From NCBI GenBank assembly GCA_019096065.1, contig JAGUCH010000001.1, forward strand, positions 17,670,001-17,734,000: a stretch of 64,000 nt of DNA. The letters run 5' to 3'. The position numbers were made by a program, and so were the translations under genes. Below are positions 57,035-64,000 of the stretch, in pieces. Position 1 is the first letter of the stretch. Every line of letters starts with the position of its first letter. The notes beneath the pieces are model-generated. The model worked only from the letters and a program-made list of their open reading frames with translations. It did no database searches and had not been told where the DNA came from. The DNA is from Paracyclopina nana (taxonomy: Eukaryota; Arthropoda; Copepoda; Cyclopoida; Cyclopettidae).

Positions 57035-59887
57035 TTAGATTACCTTTCTTTCGGATCCGGATTTGTGCTGTTTCGTCAACTTATGTCCAGAAGTGACATG
57101 CATCTCATCATCTCTTTCCATCAACATCATTGGTTGTTGAGAGTGAGCTTTTTTGGGCAATGGATTTGATGTTTTTGGCACTTGTTGGCTTAATACACCC
57201 ATCTTGATCGACCTAGCAGATGGTCTCGCTGGTCTCAAGTCCTCTTCAAAGGGTATTTCTTCCCGTCTTCTCTTCATCGCTTTTCTCTTAGTCTCCTCTT
57301 CAGTTTCGAAATCATCTTCTGAACCTTCTTCGACTGTCATGTCCTTTGACGGTGTCATTACACTTCGCAATGCATCTTTGTTCCGCCAATCTCGAATTGC
57401 CTCAGCCACGTCCTCACAAGTAGCCAGTGCCTCCAAATACTTCTGTTTTGGCTATAAAAGTTTTTGAATAATAGCTCTATTTTTCTGAGTATATACAGAA
57501 ACAATACCTTTATAATACCATCCATAGGGTAGAACATGACGCTTTCAGGGTTCTTATCCAATGCCAGGCAAACCGCAGCGATGATTTTTGTTGCATCTTT
57601 AAGTCCATGAATTTGTTCGCCAGCACCCTTTTTAAAATTGCTCAACAAATGCTTGTATTTTGCATAATCATCAAGGGTGACATCAGTTGTTTCCGTTCCG
57701 TCATCCTTGTCGGACGTCAGCTTGTTTCGCAATGCGGTCATGTCTTTAGTAGTGTTAAAGAAATGATCATACGTCAGTGATGGATCCTTGTTGGCATGCT
57801 GAAAACATCACATTTAAAAAATATTGTTTTTAATTTGAAACTAGCTTACATAATTATTGGTCCAGAACCACATTGCTTCGAGGTACAAGGCTTTCATAGC
57901 ATCTCTGCCTGATTTTGCTTTCTTGCATACGTCATCGATGAATCGTTGCCTATCACCACTGAGAGCATCACCCATTCGATTTTTGATGTCTTGAAGTGAT
58001 GTTTTCTTGACATATGGCTCATCCACTTTGTGTCTCAACAAGTATGACGTCACAACCTCTTCAGCGAGTTTCAAGCAACCATTGGGAAAACCTCTCTTAA
58101 ACCAACTCTTGTTGTGTGTGCCACTGTTAAACAAAACAGAATCTATATTTTAAGTTGTATTTTGTCTGATTGTATACATACGTCATCTTTTCACCAAGAA
58201 TTAAATGAGCACGAGCGTTGCTGGTGAACAGAATTCGATTGATTAGCCCTCCCATTTTGCTTTTCAATTGCGGATATTCAATCTTGTCAATGCGAGGCCT
58301 AATAGCAGTTTGCAACACTTGCAGTATCACATCACATGCAAAAAAGTAGTCATGTCCAATATTGACGTGATCCACCGGCAAATGTCTCATCACAATTTGT
58401 CTCGCAAGCGACTCTTTTTCAACAGGAATTGTTCTCAGCATTGACATTTGCTCTTTCATGACTGCTGTTTGCTCGAGAATCGCCTTGTTTGTCTTGAGTA
58501 ATTCTTGATGCTCATCAACTTTCCTCTAAATAAACAATAATTTATAGAGATAATATATATTAAAGATTACAATTTTACCGGCTTTATAGCAACAGCTGCT
58601 TTGATCCACTTCGTTGATGCAACAGCACTTTCATTGATCCTCTCGCATAGTTGTTTGATGTCTCCATTTCCATTTGCCAAAGTTGAAATGTGCTCAATAA
58701 TTTCATCCTTTGCGTCATCGATTTTTTGAAAAATTGCTGTTTGAATTTGTGGAATCAATTCGCGAGCAAGTGAGCTGACCAATCTATTGATCGGACCCTT
58801 CTCAATGACATCATCATTTTGAGACAACAAGTCATCAGCCAGGATTTTTTGAGCTGCTTGGCTTGACTCGTTGCTTAACCGACGCTTCTCAATGATCTCA
58901 TTAGGTGGCATTATGTCACTGATACCTGATTCATCATCTGACTGATCAGAGTGAGCGAACGTTTGTGACCTCTTGCCTTGAGATCCCTTCTTGGCTTCCT
59001 TGCGTTTGCTAGATTTTTCATGGATGATATTCTCATCTTCCTCTTCACTATCCTCAACTGTTGGAAATGTCTAATATAGAAAAAAAATAGTAATAAAAAT
59101 GAAAAATGAAATTGCATTACTTTACCTTCGGTAGCTTGTTTGCCTTTGCAGTCACATCGCTATCAGAAGTAATCGGCATCGATACTGGCTTACTGCGCAA
59201 GTTTTGACCATGCCAATTATGGAAGATATGCTTCCCCGTCTTCAAATCGATTGGAGGAAAGGTGAAATCCATCATCAACTTCTCTGGATACGTTGACACC
59301 ATTTGGGAATACATTCTCTGGATTGACAGAAGATTTCTACATTTCCGAAACAGATTGTTTTGGTATTCAAGCACAGTCGACAAACGACCATCAGTGACAC
59401 CTAAAATTAGTAAACGATATCAAAAATTATGAGAGATAATAGATTAAAAATAGTAATTACGATCTTCAATCCTAAAGTAAACGTAGGTTGATGCAAAATC
59501 AATGCCATCATGCACCAGACAAGGCTTCAATCTTGATAAATGTTTCAGACTCTTGTTGGGTTGAAATCCGAAAATTTCGGTGAACGTTTTACCCGACACG
59601 TCGCATCTATGATTGACATAACGTATGAATAGCTTATCCTTTTTCCTGTTCGGATCGAATAGGCATAAGCGATCATAGGTTGCACCCGATTTCGGCAAAC
59701 GTACGGCTTTGTTGACATCAAGATGTGTCGTACTCTCAGATTGTGGAACATCAACACCGGCAATAATTGGCAGTTCATCGCCAATGACTTCTGATTCCTG
59801 ATGGGGCTCGATTGGTGGCAATTCTTCATCAAAGATTGATCCTTTTTTGGAACGTTTCATTTTCACACGTGGTAGGATTTTGATCAT
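57035..59887 (-). CDS. unknown-family protein A, 839 aa
   Basis: Seven exons join in frame on the minus strand: 59887-59461, 59400-59126, 59070-58579, 58525-58182, 58123-57850, 57798-57508, 57451-57035. All introns are 50-60 bp GT-AG. Residues about 45-142 hold NKAVRLPKSGATYDRL and a C-terminal strand pattern shared with protein B. Residues 143-234 have a YPEKLMMDFTFPP block, also in B. Residues 235-398 are Lys/Glu-rich, then amphipathic (possible coiled coil). Residues about 399-604 contain a helical block, VDHVNIGHDYFFACDV then LFTSNARAHLILGEK, shared with C. The tail is basic and acidic with a KRKAMKRRREE nuclear-localisation-like stretch. No family is recognised; a faint likeness of the ARAHLILGEK segment to BEN-domain proteins is only a suggestion. 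A nuclear role is inference. Confidence 0.8.
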
Positions 59888-60027
59888 CAGCTGACAACAA
59901 TTAATGAGATTGAATATTGATCGCTCAGTTGCTGCATTAACTAAGCAAAACTCTAAGCATAATTAGAAATGTCTATAAACTAACAATAAGCTGTTAAAAA
60001 AGTAGATTTTAGAGAGAAATACTTTTT

Positions 60028-60033
60028 TTTATT
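60028..60033 (-). promoter_or_regulatory. possible poly(A) signal of gene B
   Basis: On the minus strand AATAAA lies about 50 bases past the stop codon of gene B, in the stretch CCAAAATAAAAAAAAG. Confidence 0.45.
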
Positions 60034-60080
60034 TTGGAATTCTTTACATAGTGATCTTAATCATTCACTAATCGCAAACA

Positions 60081-61221
60081 TCATTTTTTGCTTGAACGAT
60101 CAATCTCCTTCAATGAGGATCGAATGTCGACGACGTGCTCACCAACAGTGACAATTGCATCAGCTAGTGCATTGCAAACTTCTAAAATAGAGTTGCTATT
60201 CTGGTCAACGTTGTTAGTAGCACATTTGACTGCGTGCAATGATTCAACGGAATCATTGACTTTGTTGAAGCATTCATTCATGGTTTGAAGAGTTTCCAAG
60301 TTATCGATCTTGATGATTTCCATAGACCCTTTGATGACCCTAACGTCGTCATGGATAGATGTAATGAGCCCCTCCACAATACTTTGACGCTTATCGAAGT
60401 AGTCATTGATTAATGGACTAATCTTGTCCACAATTGCCTGTGCCAGCAATGCTTGATTGGCATTTCCGTCATCACGTGGATCTTGCTCAATCAGTTCCCC
60501 GGGTTGCGATACTTCTTGCTATGTATACAAATTTAACATTATTCCTGATTAAATGCTATTTATAGTTATTTACCTCACTATCTGAAGACAGATCAATCAC
60601 TACATGAGTCCGCATAGCCATTCGCCGACAATGAAAGTGGAACTCGTTCGTTTGCGGATCTCTTGGAGGATAGGTATAGAATACCATCAACTTTTCAGAA
60701 TATTGCCCGACCATTTCAATGTAAAGAGCACGTCGATCATCTTCAGTTTTGCATGATTTGAAATGCGCATTCAGGAATCCAACGATCCGTTCAACTCGAT
60801 TCTTAGAAACAGCTGGAATGGTTAAAAAAAGAATAATCTCTCAAACGTAAAACATTTATAGATTCAACAATTACTTACCATCTTGGATACGAGCAAAAAC
60901 AAAGAACTGCTCCTCTCGCCCGCTTTCAAGAACATCATGTCCTTTAAGTCGATTTTCATCGGACAATTCTTTTCGTGGATTGAATTCAAAAATGTCCAAG
61001 AGCGTTCGGTCAGTGTAGTTGCAGAAATAGTCAAAGCCTTGGCAAAACATGACTTCTTTCGTGTTGAATGGATTGAAGATAATCAATCGATTGTATTTTC
61101 CATTCCTTGGTCGGGCGACAGCCTTATTCCGTGGCAGATGACTTGTCTCTTCAATCAGTGGGACAATAACACCCATTTTTTTCGGGAACGACACTATTTT
61201 CCTCGAATGACGATTCTCCAT
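60081..61221 (-). CDS. unknown-family protein B, 339 aa (short paralogue)
   Basis: Three exons join in frame: 61221-60879, 60812-60574, 60518-60081. Exon 1 aligns with exon 1 of gene A (NKAVARPRNGKYNRL against NKAVRLPKSGATYDRL) and has the same splice phase, and exon 2 aligns with A exon 2 (YSEKLMVFYTYPP against YPEKLMMDFTFPP). The third exon, at the place of A's coiled region, ends after a long amphipathic segment (VVDIRSSLKEIDRSSKK). So B has the N-terminal part only and lacks A's C-terminal helical block and nuclear-type tail. The start is the first Met (61,221); an upstream open frame has no ATG. It could be an ancestral short form, a truncated duplicate or a regulator of the longer proteins. 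Confidence 0.72.
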
Positions 61222-62444
61222 CGCGTTTGAAATTCGGAACACACGTGTTTACGAACGTTGGTTCAATTTTGCTGAGAAAAATACTGAGAATATGCTTAGG
61301 CAGGCTCGGCTGTGCGGGGCTGTCTGTCACCTCAGGCAGTTATTGCCGGCAATGCGCTTCATTGAATGACGCAACTTTTACACAATTTTTAGTCACATAA
61401 CCTCTCCAAAAATAACTTTAAATAGACTTAACAATGCTTATTCATTGATATCGGTGATCAATTGTTTATGAAAGTACTTGATAATGAAAGTATTTAAAAT
61501 GCTATGTGCTGTACTTATTAAAATATTGGAATTTAACGAAGTCTTAATAACAACACGAATATACTATTTAATAATGCGCAATTTCATGTTAGAGACTTAA
61601 AACCTTATGAATCAACGTAGATTTACAAAATGAATAAATAATAAGATTAAGTAAACAAAAGGTAATTATGAGCTGGAACATAATCATAATTGAGATAAGC
61701 TGTAATATTTTGAAATAGAGTCGGCTCCACCAACGGCCAATCAGAGCACAGCTACATTGCCATCTTCTCCAAAAGGCTGATCACGTGACCATTTCAACCA
61801 ATAAGAATCGAGATCGCTTGTTAAGCATAGAAGCAATAAAAATGAACGTTTAACTACGAAATTTATATCGTTTGATGCCATGAGCTACGATAACATTAAC
61901 TAAAATATTGAATTATACATTTAAGTTGTAACAAATGTATAATAGTAAACTAAATTCTAGCAAATGAACGTCAGTAATAGCTGCTACAGCACTTCGCAAT
62001 TTCACATATGTCAGTTATAAAACAAGATGTTGCATTTAAATGACATAATACAAGGTATTAATAATATCAAATGATATAATTACGATTACATTTGTAGATA
62101 TTTTAATTATTTAAATGTTTTTTTTTAAAAAATAAATCGATAAATCATATTGTCTATATTTAGTAAATGAAATCTAAAATTATAAGAGAATATTGACAGT
62201 TTATAGAGATAGCTCATTTTTATGTAAATTTTTAAAAAAATTCCGTTTCTTTTATATAAATACGTAACAATTTTTAACTTAAACGTCAATAACAAAGGAG
62301 TAGGCTTAAATTTCATACATATCATGCTTTTATTCTATTAGATCCAAGTCACATGCTTATTTTATCCTTAATGCGCACTAAAATTTAGGGTGGAGTATGG
62401 ATTACTCAATTCTTTTCCGAAAAATTACATTTTAAAACGAAATT
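61222..62444. other. intergenic region between genes C and B
   Basis: AT-rich except for a short block at about 61,720-61,820 with two CCAAT words (GGCCAATCAGAGC, CAACCAATAAGAA) and a CACGTGAC E-box. A second GC-rich island lies at about 61,290-61,370, just upstream of gene B. These could belong to its promoter. No TATA box is obvious and no RNA gene is seen. Confidence 0.4.
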
Positions 62445-64000
62445 TCAAGCTTCTTCAGCCTCGGAAGAGCTGTCATCCTTAGGCGGGGGCGGAAATTGAG
62501 ACCTAGTAGCAACTCGGACACCTGATGTGGAAGCAATTGGCTTCTTCGCAGACGCAGCCTTGGCTGGCGTCTTCTTCTTCGCCGACTCCGTTTTCTTGGC
62601 CTCCAGCAAGGCCTTCTTGACTGCAGCAGCAGACATTTGCTTGCGTGGACGTTTCGAGGCAGAAGAGAGGCTTTCAGATGACGATCGTTTGCCCTGCTGC
62701 TTCTGCTTTTTTGTTGGTGGCGTCACATTGTCATCCGATTCGGCATCGCTTGTCTCCTCATCGTCCCTTGGAGCGCATCCTTCTTGAATGTTCTCCAAGA
62801 CGGCATTCATATCCAGACCGGAGATGAATCTCGAGTAGATATCATACGGCTGTAATGAAAGTTTGAGATTTAGATTTATGTCTATATAAAATCAATTTTT
62901 TATCAATTTATGCTTAATTATTTGAAGCTTACATTTTGAATGCCATCGATCTCATCGAATTCGACGTCCTTGGGATCACGACCCATCGCATGACAGACAG
63001 CGGCAATAATACGGCACGCCTCTTCAATTGATCCAATAGGAGAACCGTGCGCGCCTTTGAATTTCTTCAGGACATCCTCCTTGGCAATATCCACACCGAG
63101 TGGTTCAGCTTCAAACTTCTGTTGAAGATCATCCGAATGTCCATATTGGTCTTGAAACTCCTCATACGTCATATTGGGATCGACGTTGACGTGCTAAAAT
63201 AGTAGTATGTCACAAATAGATCGTTTAAATTGATTCATCATAGTATTTAACTACCTGATTTTGAGTCCAAAACTCCATAGCTTCATCATAAAGCACGGAC
63301 ATTGCCATTTCCCAATCATTGGCAACTCGGCAAACCTCTTTGATGAGTCGCTGTCTCGCTGCGCTGAAGCCATCGGCAACCTTCTTGTTGACCTCATTGA
63401 CCGAAATGCGAAGGATTTGCTGCTCCGTCATATTTCGCCTCTGATGGTTGTCAGAGACGACCTCGGAGATGAATTTGATGCATCCAGTTGGCAGCTTGCG
63501 CTTAAACCAAACCTTTAAGGCATTTCCACTAAAAAATATAAATTTGTCTATAAACAGTCAATATATAAATAGTTATTTACTTACGTGGTCGACTTTCCAA
63601 AGATCATGTGCGCCAACGCGTTGCTCGTGAAGAGGAAGCTTGAAATCTTGCTGGGCATCTTTGAAGCCAAGACCTCAAACCGAATGTTGTCAACAATGGT
63701 GACAATAGCGCCGAGTAAGATCTCCCTGATGATGTTGCATCCAAAAAACATGTCGTGTCCAGCAGTGACATGATCGACAGGAATGTATTTGCATACAATC
63801 CTACGAGCCAATGATACGCGCTCGACCTTTGATGACTTGATGTCCTTAAGCGCTTCCTCAATCATCGATACCTTCTCAAGTATGGCCTTGCACGTAACTA
63901 GTGCTTGTTGTTGATCAACGGCCTTTTTCTATAAGTAAAAATCAATATATACTTTCAATACTTTATATTTTTTTGAGAGTTTACCGTCAATGCGTCCTTT
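62445..64000 (-). CDS. unknown-family protein C, C-terminal part (runs off window)
   Basis: Exons 62849-62445, 63193-62933, 63528-63255, 63928-63585 and 63985 to beyond the end. Exon lengths 344 and 274 nt, with phases, are the same as exons 4 and 5 of gene A. Shared blocks are SLARRIVCKYIPVDHV, HDMFFGCNIIREIL, FLFTSNALAHMIFG and WFKRKLPTGCIKF. Its last exon is distinct in sequence but similar in character: acidic, then Lys/Ser-rich (KKQKQQGKRSS, KRPRKQMSAAAVKK), ending in an acidic tail, consistent with a nuclear chromatin-associated protein. The N-terminal region lies beyond the window. Function unknown. Confidence 0.78.

Noticed and set aside
56045..64000. AT-rich block as bacterial or viral contamination
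   Set aside because: The genes have many short GT-AG introns with precise frame-preserving joins, as expected of nuclear eukaryotic DNA; transfer from another eukaryote is not excluded.

Overview
This is a eukaryotic nuclear window. It has spliceosomal GT-AG introns, mostly 45-100 bp, and AATAAA signals. TATA boxes lie about 30 bp upstream of TCAGT-type initiators, which suggests an arthropod, although the species cannot be named from this window. Positions 1-15,200 contain no gene I can support. They hold AT-rich DNA, decayed tandem repeats, tRNA-like repeats and a foldback element.

Positions 15.2-43.9 kb are the gene-bearing part. A small secreted protein (minus) is divergent from a seven-exon secreted thyroglobulin type-1 repeat protein (plus), whose last exon is followed by a 418-bp tandem array of copies of itself. 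Next come an intact seven-exon gene for a PD-(D/E)XK/NERD-like nuclease joined to a P-loop (SF1-helicase-like) NTPase, two 434-bp hAT-type MITEs with perfect 8-bp target duplications, a UPF0598/C8orf82 gene fused in frame to a NATD1-type GNAT domain, and a BTB-C2H2 zinc-finger factor (minus) with decayed copies of its own 3' end downstream. A tandem pair of MARVEL four-TM genes, a 7TM receptor-like gene (minus) and a tail-anchored cysteine-rich membrane protein follow. Their introns and spacers contain several TIR elements, some carrying CTCF-like motifs.

Positions 44.3-49.2 kb hold decayed material. There is a 5'-truncated copy of the nuclease-NTPase gene split by a TIR element, two fragments of an unknown gene with a MITE between them, and a MULE (FLYWCH) transposase with an in-frame stop. 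The MULE is cut at about 49,158 by a GC-rich Ty3/Gypsy element (gag and a twice-frameshifted pol). That element runs to about 56,044 and has no 3' LTR in view.

From 56,045 to the end the DNA becomes strongly AT-rich. It carries three head-to-tail minus-strand genes of one family that I do not recognise: A (7 exons, 839 aa), B (3 exons, 339 aa, matching only the N-terminal part) and C (C-terminal part, running off the window). A and C share splice phases and have two internal exons of identical length (344 and 274 nt). This family and the nuclease-NTPase gene are the best candidates for something undescribed.
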